Shown: positions 44,600-60,624 of the stretch, one piece after another
Layout: every line of letters starts with the position of its first letter
How positions within the stretch are numbered: the stretch's first letter is position 1
NCBI GenBank assembly: GCA_015183035.1
Contig: JACZZP010000004.1
Span: forward strand, 1,426,001 to 1,490,000
Reading direction: 5' to 3'
Length of the DNA stretch: 64,000 bases
Source: Meloidogyne chitwoodi
Lineage: Eukaryota; Nematoda; Chromadorea; Rhabditida; Meloidogynidae
The notes under the pieces: model-generated
The model's input: the letters and a program-made list of their open reading frames with translations, nothing else
Databases searched by the model: none
What the model was told of the DNA's origin: nothing
Program-made: the position numbers and the translations under genes

Positions 44600-47500
44600 A
44601 TGATTATTATTATTATTTTATTATATTTTATTATTTTTAATAATTCATTTCAAGAAGAAATTCAACAGAAAATTAATAATGAAATAATTTGTAATAATAA
44701 TGAAAAGGAAAATGAAATATTAAATTTTAAAGACCCGTAAGTGTTATTTTTTATTTGAATAATATTTTTATATTATTAAAAAAAAAAAGAGTATTTCTTA
44801 CAAATATGTGTAATGGTATTTATTTAATTGATTATTTAATATCTGATCAATGTATTCAAAGACAAGATTATGATAATGTAGAATCTTATAGTTTACATTT
44901 TCATAATAATAAAGGATATTCTTGTGATAGAAATGGGTATATATTTATTTAAATTAAATTAAATATTTAATTATTAAATAAAGATTAATTATTTGTTTTC
45001 CAAGTCAATTAGATGGAAATAATAAACAATCTGGGATTACTTCAACAATTAAATATCGTATTTTAAATTTAAATAAGGTAAATTATAAATTAATACTTTT
45101 AATTTACTAATATTTTTAAAGAATATAATTGCTGAAAAATGTGAAATTTATAGAAAAAGACTTTGTCAAAAAGAAAAAAATATGGAAAAAATTAATTTAT
45201 GTAAAATTGGAGGTCCTGGTAATTCTATTTGGCATGGAATTCAATTAAAAACTAATAAATCTAATAATAATTCATTTATTTTAGGTCTATCAGTTACAAA
45301 TAGAAAGTTTATAAAATTTTAATTTTTTTTTAATTTTAAAAGTTAAGATATAATATTGATAATATAGAAGATTTTTTTATTGAATTTGGGTCAAAAGAAA
45401 ATGTTTTCACAAAAATAGTTACTCGTTCTGATAAAGGTAAATTTTAAAAAAATATTTAAAAGTCCCATTTATTTAAAATTTATTTTTTAAAACATATAAG
45501 GTAATTAAAATATAGGTTTTGATTTTTTTATTTTTAATTTTTAGAAAATAAAAAAATAAATAAAATTGATGAATTACTTCGTAATGAATTCTTAGAAAAG
45601 GCACATTTGGGTGCTTATTTACTTAATTATACGGGAATATGGACATTGGGTATAGATTTATTACCAACTTTGGCAAAACAAAAAATACATTTATTTGTAT
45701 ATAGAGGATGTAGTTGTTCTATTGATGCTTGGGTTAATAAATTAATAAATTAATAATTAATTAATTAATAATTTAATTTTATAAAAAATAAATTAAATAA
45801 TTTAATTTTATAAAAAATAAATTAAATAATTTAATATTTTTAAAAAAAAGTTTAAAAGACCATATAATAATAATCCTCGTCCTTCTTCTATTATTGGTAT
45901 TGGTAGCAAACAATGTCCAGCAAAACACATTGAAAAAAATATAATTAAATTAAATGGATTTGGAGAAAGAAAGAGTATTATTATTAAATTAACAACAGAT
46001 AAATATGCAAAAAGAGCTGAATTTGCTTTACAAAATAAAAATGGCAATAATATTTTGGATATTTATATAAATAATAATTCTATATCTTTTGGACCTGGAA
46101 ATGTAAATTTAATTTTAATTTTTTTGAAAAATTAATATTTATTTTTTTAGGCTGAAGGTCACTGGTATCCAACTAAAATTGTTTTTTTATCTGAAAAAGA
46201 AAAAATATTAGTTTTTGGTAAAGAAATTAAAATTACAATACAAGCATTTAAATATCATTTAATTATATTAATTAATAATTTTAAAAAAATGGTTAGCACA
46301 TTTTGGCCATTTTTTTGGTGGAAACAAATGCCTTATAATTTAATAAATTATATAGCAATAGCTGGTGATTTTGCTCTTTTAAGATCAATTGAAATAGTTG
46401 ATTTTAATGTTTAGTTTCTTTTAAATTAAAATTAATAAATATATTAATAAAGAATTTAAATTTTAAGAATACTGAACATATTCCTTGCCCTTTTTCTTTT
46501 CATCTTAATCAAGTAATAAAAAATAAAACGAGAATAGTATTTCGTGGTATTGTTCATCAAAATGTCAAACGAATTTCTTTTACTCTTTTACATGATGCAA
46601 CTAAATGGCATAAATATTGTAAAACAATAATTTAATTTTAATTAAATACCTATTAATTATGAGACTTTTTGTAAATCATTGAATATTTTATAACTTTTAG
46701 AGTTTATTATTTTAATTTAATAATAATATTATTTATTTTTTTATAATAAATTAAATTTAAAAATTAGTGGGAGCAACTGTAATGCGCCTTCACGTCAATT
46801 TTAATAAAAATTCAATAAACTGGTTGTCTTATTATGTATATACATTAATTAAATTAATTAATTTATTTTTAATAATATTTTAGGGAAGTGAAGTACAAAT
46901 ATTAAGAAATATTTCTAAAATTATTGGATTTAAACGGGGCCAACCATTTGAGTTAATTATTGTTGTTACTGATCATTCAATTAAAGATAGTGGTATTATT
47001 AATTCTAAATACTCTGCCTTTGTGAATGGTGAATTTATTGGTAAAGCTTTTGGTAAACTTCCTTTATGGACTATAAATTGGATTAGGGTAATATTTATTT
47101 TTATTTATTTATTTTTGTTATATATTTTTAGGTAAATGGACAAATGACTCTTCTTCAAGAACCTGTCGTCGATTATTATTTATGTGTAAATAAGTGGAAT
47201 TAATCAAATTTTTATATTTTTTTAATTTTTAATAATTAAATTTTATTTAAATAATAATAATATTATTTTTCTATTTTTAGGGAGAAACATCTAATTTTTA
47301 CAAATTACAATTAAAGCATTTGCCATATTATGGATCAAGATATTGCTTGGAAGGAACAGTTTTACCTTTTAATGAAATGTCTGAAAGGAAAGGTTTTGAA
47401 ATTAATTTTTTCCATGAAGCTACAGAATTTGATGAAAATAGTAAATATTTTTTAAATTAATATTATTTATTAACTTTTTTTAAAGTTGGTGATACAGTTT

Positions 47501-48999
47501 TAAAAATGAATTTTATTTTTGATATTCAAAATGCTTCTAATGATATTTTATTACTTAATAGTTATCAACATAATAATAAATTTTGGGATAAAAATGAAAT
47601 TCATCCAAATCCTATTGGTAAGAAAATAAATATATTTAATTAATTAATTTAGTATTTAATTTACAGGACGTTCTGGAGTTACTTTTGATATTCGTATTTA
47701 TATAAATTCATTTAAATTTCAAATTAGTATAAATAATGGAATTGATTTAATTAATTATAAATATCGTTTACCTCCATGGGCAGCAAATTATATTACGGCA
47801 AATTATAATATTTAAATTAATTATATTTTTTTAATTACTTTATACTATTTTAAATTTAAAATTTGATTAAAAAGAGATTTTTAATTATTTACAATAATTA
47901 ATCTAAAATATATAATTAATATTAATTAGTAAACCAAAATTAAATATATTTATAGGTATAATTATAAAATATTATTAAAGTAATTTTATTATATTAATTA
48001 CATAATATATTTTCTTAAAATAATATTTTTATTTTATTTTTAATATTTTTATAGGTTAATGGTGATATTAAAGATGTTTATTTTGATAATGAATCAAATA
48101 GATGTAAAAAATATTATAAAGAAGAAAATGAAACAGAAAGAGAAGAACATCCCTTTCCCAAAAATATTTACCAGGTTAATCCTGACCATCCTTTAAATCC
48201 TGGTGATTTAATTAGCATACAAGGAATTGTTAAATTAAGTGAAAAAGTTAATGAAAATGGAATTAATATTTCTATAAGTTTTTATCATGAAGCACTTGAT
48301 TGGCATTTTATTGGTAAATATATTATTATTAAAAATATTTTTTATAATTAAAATTAATATGTAAAAGAGAATTAATCTGAATATTATTTAAAAAAATATT
48401 TTAGGTTTTTTTAATAATATTTAATAATTTTCAGTTGGTAGAACTATTTTCCAAGCTAATTTTACTGAAAATAAAGTTTCATTTAATACTTATTTGGTAA
48501 TTAATATTAAATTATTATTATTAATTTTTTTAATTTTAAGGAAGACTGGAAATTTAATAAATCGAATGAGCCTAACTTTAAAATAATTCCACCTTTAATA
48601 ATTGGTCATTTATTTAATTTAGAAGTAATTATTAATAAAAAAGAATTAAAAATTCATTATGGAAGAATACAAGAAATGACATATTTATTAAATGAAATAC
48701 CACCATGGACTATTCAATATATTAAAGTTATTTATTATTAACTTAATTTAAAAAGATAAGGAATTAATTTTAAAAATTATATATTCTCATAAATTATTAT
48801 CTCATCACTAATTGATGAATATTCTTTTTATTAACTAAAACTTTAAAAAACTTTACCGAATTTAAAATATTTTAACAAATAAATTTTAATTATATTTTTT
48901 ATTAAGTTTTATAAATTAAAGGTTGATAGTGAAGCTTTGTCACTTCCACCTAGAGGAAATTATGTTAAAATTGAAAGAGGTATTAATGAAGAAATGTAA
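44600..48999 (+). CDS. Secreted protein with about four galectin-like domains
   Basis: Signal peptide MIIIIILLYFIIFNNSF at the ATG, then a Cys-containing N-terminal region (DQCIQRQDYDNVES, GYSCDRNG). Four galectin-type beta sandwiches follow: (1) KLNGFGERKSIIIKLTTDKY...YIAIAGD; (2) RIVFRGIVHQNVKRISFTLL...SAFVNGEFIGKAFGKLP...WIRVNGQ; (3) YCLEGTVLPFNEMSERKGFE...INNGIDLINYKYRLPPWAAN; (4) DLISIQGIVKL...SFYHEALDWHFI...PPWTIQYIK. The canonical sugar contacts HxNPR and WGxE are not preserved, so binding specificity is unclear. Domain 3 to 4 needs a GC-AG intron near 47,795; otherwise the gene ends at YNI and a second gene follows. The last exon (48,924-48,999) ends GINEEM. Confidence 0.68.
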
Positions 49000-49139
49000 T
49001 ATTTATAATAAATATATATTTTTTTAATTAAATAATATTTTGTAAAATTCTTTCTATTCAATTTAAAAAATATAAAAAACAATTATAAAATTTATTTTTT
49101 AAAAAAGATTAAAACAAAAATTATTATTAATTAATTTAT

Positions 49140-52100
49140 TTAAATAATTAAATTATTAATATATTCCAAATTAGCATCAATTCTAATTTGTTCACTTTTT
49201 GGTATTATAGACAATTCACTTTCACTAGATAATCGAATATCTTCAACACTAGGTAATGGAATGCCAATATTAAGTGAAGATTTAAAAATAGCTTCAAGTA
49301 TTGGAACACATAAAAGAGAAAATTTATGAAGAAATCTAAATTAATTTTAATTAATTAATTAGGTAATTATTATATTAATAAATTTACGTTTCAGAAAAAT
49401 TGCCAATTGAACTATTTATTTCAGAAAATTTAACCTAAAAATTAATAAATATTAAAATTAATTAATTTACTTGTAAATCTTTTAAATTTCCTTTTATTCG
49501 AGTATTTTCAAAAAAAGGTTCAATAATTGCTGTTCCATTAAAATCTAAACGTGCCAAAATCTAAAATAAAAATATAGAATCTTTTTTTTTAATTAATTTT
49601 TTAATTACTTTTGAATTATTTTTCCAAGGTGAAATATGTAAATCAACAAAAAATTTAGTATCTAATAAAATATTATTTTCATTATTTAAAGAAATAAAAT
49701 ATAGAATAGGAGGATTCATTGAATGAAAATGAAAATCAATATGATTATTAGGATATTCTTTTGCCAATTTAGGAAAGAATGTACCCAAACAAATCTGATA
49801 AATATGACAACTGAAAAATAAAATATAATTTTTAATTAAATTATTTTTGAATATTATAAGTAAATAAATAATTAAATTAAATAAATCTATAAAAAACTAA
49901 CCTAGTTTGAAGATATCTCTTTAAGTTTTCACTTGTAAAATTAGGACCAATTGTAATTTGGAGAATGTTTGCATTATGCATTGACCAAAATAAACAATTT
50001 GGAACACTACTATGTATCCAAATCTTTAAATATTTTTTAAATTATTATAAAAATTATTAAATTACAGATGTCATCCATTTACGTCCTGATTCTAGTACAT
50101 CCAATTCTGTTTTTGGTCCAAATGGACAGATATCTGAATTATTTTGAACTAAAACATCTGTAAACATTGTTGATTCAATAAATGTACTGAAAAATTTAAT
50201 TAAATAATTTTAAAATAAATAAAAAGTGTAACTAGTTGTTTGAAAAATAACCTTAACCTAGGAAAAAATTTAAAAATTATTTTTGTGAAATAATAAAGAA
50301 AATTATTATTTATTCAATTTAAATTTTATTTAATCTTTACATGCCTTGTAACTTGAGGATCATTATCAAAAGCATAATTTAAAAAAAGTGTATCACCCAA
50401 AGCAAATGTAGTTGGAAGAGAAATAAGTAAATTATTTAATTGACCAAGTAATGTTGAATGAACAATTTGACAAAACTTTTTTTTTAAATTAAATTAATTA
50501 TTATTAATAATTAAGTTAAAAAAACTTGTTCATTTAATTCTTGTTTTAAAGCATTACTTAATTGTGTACGAAATAAATTAACAATCCACGGAATAACACC
50601 TCCACCTATTTCCATTTGTATATTATCTACTATTAATTAATTTATTATTATTATTAAAAATAAATAAATAAATAAAATTTAGATAAAATTTAAAATTATT
50701 CTCTAATAAATAAAAAATTAAATAATTATTCATGGATTTAAAGCCCATTAAATAATAAAATAAAATATAACTTTAGATAGCTATATTTTTTTAAATTTTA
50801 AATAATTTTATTATTTAAAAATTAAATAATTTCTTAATTTAATAAATATATTTTTTCTGTACTTTTATTTTAAAAAATGTATTAGTCATAAAAAGTTGAA
50901 AATTTCGGTGTTATGCTTTAACCATAAAATATTCATGTGAATAAAAAGGGTAAATATGAGGTTTTTTTATAATTATTTTAAATGATGTAATATTTTAAAT
51001 TTGTACTTTTTAATAAAATTATTTTTATTTATTTTATAAACACTGAGAAAATGATGTTTTTTTAAAAATTAAGAAATATTTTAAAGAAATTAAAAAATTA
51101 ATTTTAGACTAAATTATTAAATGTAAAAGTCAGCATTATGAAATAATGAATATTTGTCTGAATTAAAAAATATATAAAAAAGATTTGATTTTAATTAAAA
51201 TTAAAAAAGACAAATATTATTAACAAATATGTATTATAATAATATTATTTTAATTTTCCTTACTTTATTACCTATTATTTATAGCAATGATTATTATTAT
51301 GAAGGAATAATAATTAAGTTAATAACAGCTACTACTAATCCTGAATTTAAAGCAAATGATTATTCAAAAGATTTTATTTTACGACTTAAAAATTCATGGC
51401 CTGGTTGTTCTATTGAATTAAATGGAGTAAAAATAACAGATAATCCAGATGAACCAAAAGAAAAAAATAAAAAAAAATTTAATAAAGAAGTAGAAAATAA
51501 AATGAATGCAGAAATTAAAATTGAATGTAAAGGAATTAAAGTCAAAGGGCAATTTGAAAAAACACAATTATTTTCAGGAAATGAATGTAAAGTTTCTGTT
51601 GATTATATTGATGAAAATGAAAAAAGTTTTTATTTTCATATTAATGATATTCCATATCAACTTGATTATTCAATTGATTATAATAATAAGAAAAAAGGAA
51701 ATGGAAGTAGTAGTAGTTTTAAAAATAAACATTAAAAGAAAAAGAAAAATAAAGATATATTTAAAAAATAATCCTTTTCATTTTAAAAATTATATTTTAA
51801 ATAAATTTAAAATTTATTATTTTAAAATTCCACAAACCATTAGCTGCGTAACAACTAAAAACTTCAAATTGGGGTCTTGAATTACTATGTAAAATTCCCA
51901 ATTCCAATGCTGAATTAATATTTTCGGCAATTAATTCAATCCAACCATTTGTTGAAAACTTTATTTAAAAAAATAATTAATTAATTAATTAATTAAAAGG
52001 AATATTATTTTACTCTAAAAATATTAATTTATAAATTAAAATTTCAAAATTTGAATAATTTTTTAATTTACTAAAAAATAAATAAAATAAAAATAGTTAT

Positions 52101-52584
52101 ATTTATTAAAAATAACTTTAATTCCAGCTATCCAATAAAAAGCACTCCAAAGACCTCTAATTGGAATAATTCCATTATTTGAAATAAATCTTATTGCTTT
52201 TGGAGGAGCAAGTTGGAATTTAAATTTAGGGGAAATAAATTGAGAGGGAATTATATGTAAGCCAGAAACGGTTACTTGACCTTATAAATTTATTTAAAAA
52301 ATAAAATTAATATATATTATTTTAATTTAAAAATTAAAAAAACCTGATCCAGGTCCACTGTTAATTGGAAGAGAAATATTTGGAAATATTGCTTTAGGTA
52401 ATTCTTTACTGACCAATTTATGGCCAATTAAACCAAAAAAGTCAATACCTCGATTACTTAATCTACTAACCAAATTAGGCTTTTGTTTATAATTAAATGA
52501 AGAAAAACATTTATTAATTGTTAAAAATAAAATTAAAATAAGTACAATAAATTTAAAATAAATTATTTGAGATTGTTTTAACAT
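49140..52584 (-). CDS. BPI/LBP/CETP-family lipid-binding protein
   Basis: Signal peptide (MLKQSQIIYFKFIVLILILF) at 52,584, then RLSNRGIDFFGLIGHKLVSK, VTVSGLHIIPSQFISPKFKF, FISNNGIIPIRGLWSAFYWI and NGWIELIAENINSALELGIL in the N-terminal barrel. The C-terminal barrel has VIPWIVNLFRTQLSNALKQE, SGRKWMTSVIIW, ILARLDFNGTAIIEPFF and the typical last segment GIPLPSVEDIRLSSESELSI. Members bind lipids or lipopolysaccharide extracellularly. About 13 exons with short introns, except one of about 1.2 kb (50,640-51,830) that contains an oppositely oriented ORF. The family assignment is solid; the ligand is unknown. Confidence 0.8.
51229..51735 (+). CDS. Intronless secreted protein nested antisense in a BPI/LBP intron
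   Basis: 168 residues with a clear signal peptide (MYYNNIILIFLTLLPIIYS, then ND). The mature protein has three cysteines (SWPGCSIELNG, IKIECKGIKVKG, SGNECKVSVDYID), a Lys/Glu-rich middle and a Ser/Lys tail (KKGNGSSSSFKNKH). Spacing suggests a small beta-sandwich, but I recognise no family. It is single-exon in a genome where most genes have several introns. It is on the opposite strand inside the large intron of the BPI/LBP gene. Small, signal-peptide-bearing and orphan: an effector-like or lineage-specific secreted protein is possible. Confidence 0.6.
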   Translation: MYYNNIILIFLTLLPIIYSNDYYYEGIIIKLITATTNPEFKANDYSKDFILRLKNSWPGCSIELNGVKITDNPDEPKEKNKKKFNKEVENKMNAEIKIECKGIKVKGQFEKTQLFSGNECKVSVDYIDENEKSFYFHINDIPYQLDYSIDYNNKKKGNGSSSSFKNKH

Positions 52585-53359
52585 TATTATAATTTTTTTA
52601 TTAATTTTTATAAAAAATTTCTTAATAAAATATTTTTTAAATAATATGCTGCGTCATAAGAATTTTTAAAAGAAAGATAAGAAACTAAAAAATATAATAT
52701 TTGGTTACAATATTAGATAAAAAGAAATTATAAAAAACTGATAATAATTATATAATTACAACAAATATAGAAAGGATGGACAAAATTTAGAAATAAAATA
52801 CGAAATCCGAAACTTGCCCATCCCTGAAATATAATTTAATAAAATAATGTTTGTTATTTATTGTTTATTATTATTATTGTATTATTTTCTATAGAAGTTA
52901 TGAAACAAAGGGCGAAAGGTTATCAAATGATTTTTAAAATTTAAATAATTTCTTTTTTAATATAAAACAAATATTTATAGTAAAATAAATATAAATAGAA
53001 GAATAAAAATTAGCTTTTTTATCCCCTAATATTTGTTAAGACATCTTTTTATATCTCCTAACTCCCTTTCTTATTACTACCTATTATTACTACTATTTAC
53101 TTATTATATAAAAAGAAGGAAAAGCTTTTATAGAAAAAAAGTAAAAATATAAAATAAAAATAGAGACTTATCCGGCACAGACTTATAATCCTTTCCTTTA
53201 TATTTTTTTATTTTCTTTCTTTTTATTTTTTAAAAAGTTATGCTTTTGGCTATTCATTTTTTTATAAAAATTTCTTTTCATTTGTCAATAATTTAGTATT
53301 TTATTAAAATTGTTCAATTCTTTCTTTAAAATTACTAAACTTTAAATTAAAAAATATAA
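52585..53359. other. Divergent intergenic region
   Basis: About 775 bp between the divergent starts of the BPI/LBP and channel genes; presumably both promoters. No specific motif is claimed. Confidence 0.4.
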
Positions 53360-55767
53360 ATGTTTAAACAAATTATTTTAATTATTTTAATTATTTTATT
53401 TTTTTTAACATCAATTTATTCAATTGGAACACGTAAACGAAAAATAAAAAATTGGTTAAATTAATTATTTATTAAAAAATTAATATATTTTTAATTATTT
53501 AAAGTAAAAGAACACCTTTTAATAGAAAAACAACAAATTATAAAGCATGGAGAGAACAAATGACTATTTGTGATTTACTTGAAAATTATGATCCAGCAGT
53601 ACGACCTTTAGGTCAAATACCTAATGCTGAAAAACGTGGTCCTGTAATTGTAACGACTTCTTTATTTGTTAATTCAATTAGTGCTGTTAATGAGAGAAAT
53701 ATGGTTATTTTATTTCAGTTTTTTATTCAAATAAAAATTATAATATTTATATATACATATTCAATCAAAAATTAGTTATTTACCTAATATTAAATAAAAA
53801 CTTGTTTTATTTTAAGTTTTGGCATGAATATTTTTATTTTTATTATTTTTGTTTAATTTAAAAATTAAATTTGAGGAATATGTTGCACAGTTTCGTTTTC
53901 AACAGCAATGGTTAGATGAAAGATTAGCCTTTAATCTGAGTGAAGCAACTGATTTAGAACAAATTAATCTGGCAAGAGATCAACCTATTTGGATACCTGA
54001 TAGGTTTAAAAATAAATTAATTAATTAATAATTTATTTTTAAAGTTTTTTTCAAAATGAAAGAAGTGGACATTATCATATGTTAGATCAAGAAAATAAAT
54101 TTATACAAATTAATGTTGATGGATTTGTTACTTATAATAGAAGATTAACTTTAACATTAGCATGTAATATGAATTTACTTAGGTAATTAATTATTAATTA
54201 ATTATTAATTAATTTAAAAAAGGTATCCAATGGATATACAATTATGTTTAATTGATTTTGCTAGTTGTATGTTTATTTTTTTAATATTTTACATATTTTT
54301 TAATTCGTAAATAAAGATAAATTTTAATAAATTAATTAACTATAAATAAATAAATATTCATAATTAATAATAAAATAAAAAAACAAATCTATTAATTAAT
54401 ATTTAGATGCATATACAACAAATGATATTATATATAAATGGGATGATATTGGTATAGAAATATCTGATACAGCAAATGGAGCATTACCTAATTTTGAAAT
54501 TACTTCATTAAATAGTTCTAAATGTGATTCTGTTACAAATACTGGTTATTTTTTTAATATTTTAATTTAAAAAATAAATAAATATTTTTTAAAAGGTAAT
54601 TATTCATGTTTACGTGTTCAACTAACTTTACAAAGGGTATTTTCTTTCTTTTTACTTCAATTATATATTCCATCAGCTATGTTAGTAGGTAAAATTATTT
54701 TTTTCATGATTTTTATTAATTTAAAAAAAACAATAAAAAAGGTGTTTCTTGGGTATCATATTGGATAGATTGGAAATCAACTGCTGCTCGTGTACCTCTT
54801 GCTATTGTTACTTTATTAACAATGATTACCCAATCTCATGCAATTAATTCTAATTTACCTCCAGTTTCTTATGCTAAATCTATTGATATTTGGATTGGTG
54901 GTTGTGTTGTAAGTAAATATTTATTTTTTATCTTAAAATTTATTTTATTTTTATAATTAAAAGGTATTTATTTTTGCTTCATTAATTGAATATGCAATTG
55001 TTAATTATATGGGAATTCTTGAAGAACATAAACAAATACGTAAAATAACAATGAATAGAACAAGATTAAGTAATGTTATTGATAATAATCAAATTATTCC
55101 AGAACAACAACCATTTAAAAATTTAAATTTTCGAAATGAAAAAAGAGTTATTTTATTAAAATATTTTTTTTAATAAATTTTTTAGAGTTTATTAAGAAAA
55201 CAAAAAAAATTACAAGTAAATTTACATTTTGAAGAGGAAGAAAATCAAACATTTGAATTAACCAATTTAAATAATTCTACAGAACATAATCAATTTTTTC
55301 AAAATGTAGAACCAATTGGATGGAAGGTTTTTTATTTATTAAAAAAATATATTTATTTATTAAATTTTGATTTAATTTCTTAAACATCCTAAAATATTTA
55401 AAATTTAGAATTATTTAAAGTTTAATATTTTTTATAAATTATTTTCTTTTAAGGATATCACCGATTTAGTTTATTTAGGGCAAAGAAAACGTGTTGAGGT
55501 AATTTTGAATTAAATTAAAAAAAAATAATTATTATTTTAAAGATATATTTAAAATTTATTTTTATATTAAAGTTAGTACGTTGGTGTTCTTTACTTAATG
55601 AACGTGGTCGTGCTGAACGTATAGATATTATTGCTAGAATTTTATTTCCTTTTGCTTTTGCTCTTTTTAATTGTGTTTATTGGAAGGTTAAAATTATTTT
55701 TAAAATATTATTTAAATAAAATTCTTTTTAGGTTTATTTAACTGATGAAATGATGACAGACTTATAA
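53360..55767 (+). CDS. Glutamate-gated chloride channel-type (GluCl) Cys-loop receptor subunit
   Basis: Signal peptide exon, then the ligand-binding domain: [35 protein letters not shown] and [11 protein letters not shown]. The Cys-loop is [15 protein letters not shown] (13 residues between cysteines). A second disulphide pair in [16 protein letters not shown] is characteristic of GluCl/glycine-type channels. TM1 [16 protein letters not shown]2 [17 protein letters not shown] (Ala-Arg at the cytoplasmic mouth indicates anion selectivity); [21 protein letters not shown]3 [16 protein letters not shown]; intracellular loop; TM4 [19 protein letters not shown]. About 14 short-intron exons; all parts are present. 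In worms such channels mediate inhibitory glutamate signalling and are the macrocyclic lactone targets; the drug response of this subunit cannot be read from sequence. Confidence 0.88.
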
Positions 55768-55942
55768 ATTTATACAGCCAGATTTTATTTATAGTTACCT
55801 CTTTTAATTTATTTATACTTTTAAATTGAATAAAATATTAAAAAAAAATATAAGTTTGGGACTATCTGTTTATTATTTTAATTTTTTTTTATTTTTTCTT
55901 CATTAATTTTTAATCTTTTCTTTTCCTCTACATATTCTTATT

Positions 55943-56691
55943 TTAATTTCTACATTTATAGAGTAAATTACTAGGTGGTGAATTTACTGCAGGAAGACTA
56001 GGCCCAACACGTATTAATGTTCGTCTATATGGAGCTACAGTGATTATTGTAACCAAAGGATTTAAAACTGGTATCCAATTAATTAAAGGGCCCATAAGCA
56101 TTGTTAAACAAATAAACCAATCACTTGTAAATCCAGTTATAGAAGCAAATGTAATAAATAAAAAGACAAGAATATCAAGTAAAGGAATTGATGCCTAATC
56201 GAAATTTTTATATTTTTATTTATTCAAAAGGATAATACTTATAATTAATTACTTAAAAAATAAATAAATATTTAATTTATTAACCTGTATTGCCATATTT
56301 AAAGTCATTTGTTTATTTAATTCTGTTACTCGAGGACAAGAACTGCTTTGTTTTAAATTTTTTCTAATATATTTAATAATTTTTATAAAACAAAACCAAA
56401 TAATTAAATAACAAAATATTCCAAAAAGAAAAAAACAAAAAAGCCAAATAATCCAACGAATATCTGACTAAAAAATAAAAAATAAATATAATTTAATTAT
56501 AATTACTTTATTTCCATAAAGTGTTGGATGCATTAATGTATTATTATTATTATTATATTCTCCTAATATTCTAAGTATTTGTTCATTTTTAATTTTAGAA
56601 TTATAAGGCGGATATCCAATCCAATAAAAAAATAATAATAAAATACTTTCTGTAATTGCAGCTATTGTTAACATTAAAAAATAAAGAAGTG
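55943..56691 (-). pseudogene. Truncated nematode seven-helix chemoreceptor (TM4-TM7 only)
   Basis: Three minus-strand exons encode four membrane helices: LTIAAITESILLLFFYWIGY; IRWIIWLFCFFLFGIFCYLI; PLLDILVFLFITFASITGF; and LINWIPVLNPLVTIITVAPY followed by RRTLI. PVLNPLVTIITVAPYRR is the TM7 end of str/srh-type serpentine receptors, and TELNKQMTLNMAIQ the loop before TM6. The first three helices are absent: 40 bp upstream of the first exon lies the opposite-strand metallo-beta-lactamase exon. Remaining exons are open, so the truncation may be a rearrangement at the 5' end. Confidence 0.65.
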
Positions 56692-56729
56692 CTTAGGGAT
56701 AACCGATAATTACCATTTTTAATTTTAAG

Positions 56730-57820
56730 GAGATATTTTTGAATATGAAAATGATTGGTTAGGAGATGAAATGTGGAAAAGTTCTTCATTATTACCAGAC
56801 CGACAATCATTAGCTAGATATCTTTGTTGGAATAAAGCAGATTTTATTATTCCTGGCCATGGACCTGGATTTTTAAAAAATAAAAAAGAATCGCCTTCGC
56901 AAAAGCCTATTTTCGGGAAAATATTTGTTTGTTTTTTTTATTTAAAATTTTTTAAATTTCAAATTTATAATAGATAAAGAAATTCTTATTTAGTTATTTT
57001 ATTTAAGTTTGATTCTAAAGATCGTCAACTTTCACAAAAAACTGACAAAAAATTAAACCAAGTTGAAGAGATTTTAACATTTTATGTTGATGGAATAAAA
57101 AATCGTTTATTTTCTATAAATTTAATTAAATCAAATAATTTAAACATTTTAATAAATACTGGAGGTAAAGAACAAAGAAATGATTTAATTAAAGGTTTTC
57201 TTTAATAAATTTAAATAAAATTTATTTTTTTTTAAATTAAGCACTTAATTTAAGAAATCTTTCTCCTTTTTTAATTAATTTTATAATAATTAATTATCCT
57301 GGAGAATATTTTTGTTCAAATTTGGGTGATTTTCCAACATCAACAATATTTATGTGTACAGATATTGCTATACCTGGTCCATTTTATGCAACATTTGATC
57401 ATGTAAATATTTTTTTAAATATAATTTTGTGAACATTTATTAATTATTTTGATCATGTGGAAATGAATTTAATAAAAAAAATACAAATAAGAGTTTCAAT
57501 CCAATAATATCTTGAAGATGATTTTATGTTTTTATATTTATACTTTTCTGAATTTTTTTAACATTTAAAATTCACTACCCTTATGAAACATTAAATTTAA
57601 GTATTTTACTTTTTTGGATGATGACAGACAAATAAGTGTTTGGCGTGATTTAAGAACTGACTCAAATGATCAATGTTTATTATCAGTACTTGTTGCTGGA
57701 GAGGAAGAAGGACATTTTACTTTTATTGGAATTCAAATTGATGAATTTCTTCTTGCTCGTTTTAGTTTAAATAAAAAGAATATTAAATTAAAAAAGATTT
57801 TTGATGAATTTCCACAATAA
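56730..57820 (+). CDS. MBLAC1-like metallo-beta-lactamase-fold protein, 5'-incomplete
   Basis: Exon 1 begins directly after a splice acceptor without ATG: GDIFEYENDWLGDEMW, then ARYLCWNKADFIIPGHGPGF. The GD(L/I)F aspartate and PGHGP histidine are metal ligands near the C-terminal side of the MBLAC1/SWIP-10 fold. Downstream exons look like the N-terminal half of a second copy of the domain: KSNNLNILINTGGKEQRNDL, LSPFLINFIIINYPGEYFC, SNLGDFPTSTIF. There the HxHxDH metal site is replaced by NYPGEYF. The protein ends IGIQIDEFLLARF...IFDEFPQ. So two consecutive domains may exist, the first lacking its start and the second metal-dead, or the locus is scrambled. Confidence 0.55.

Positions 57821-60624
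<2,804 letters not shown>

Noticed and set aside
45764..45830. Two to three tandem copies of a 29-bp AT-rich unit
   Set aside because: Lies in an intron of the galectin-like gene and is ordinary low-complexity sequence.
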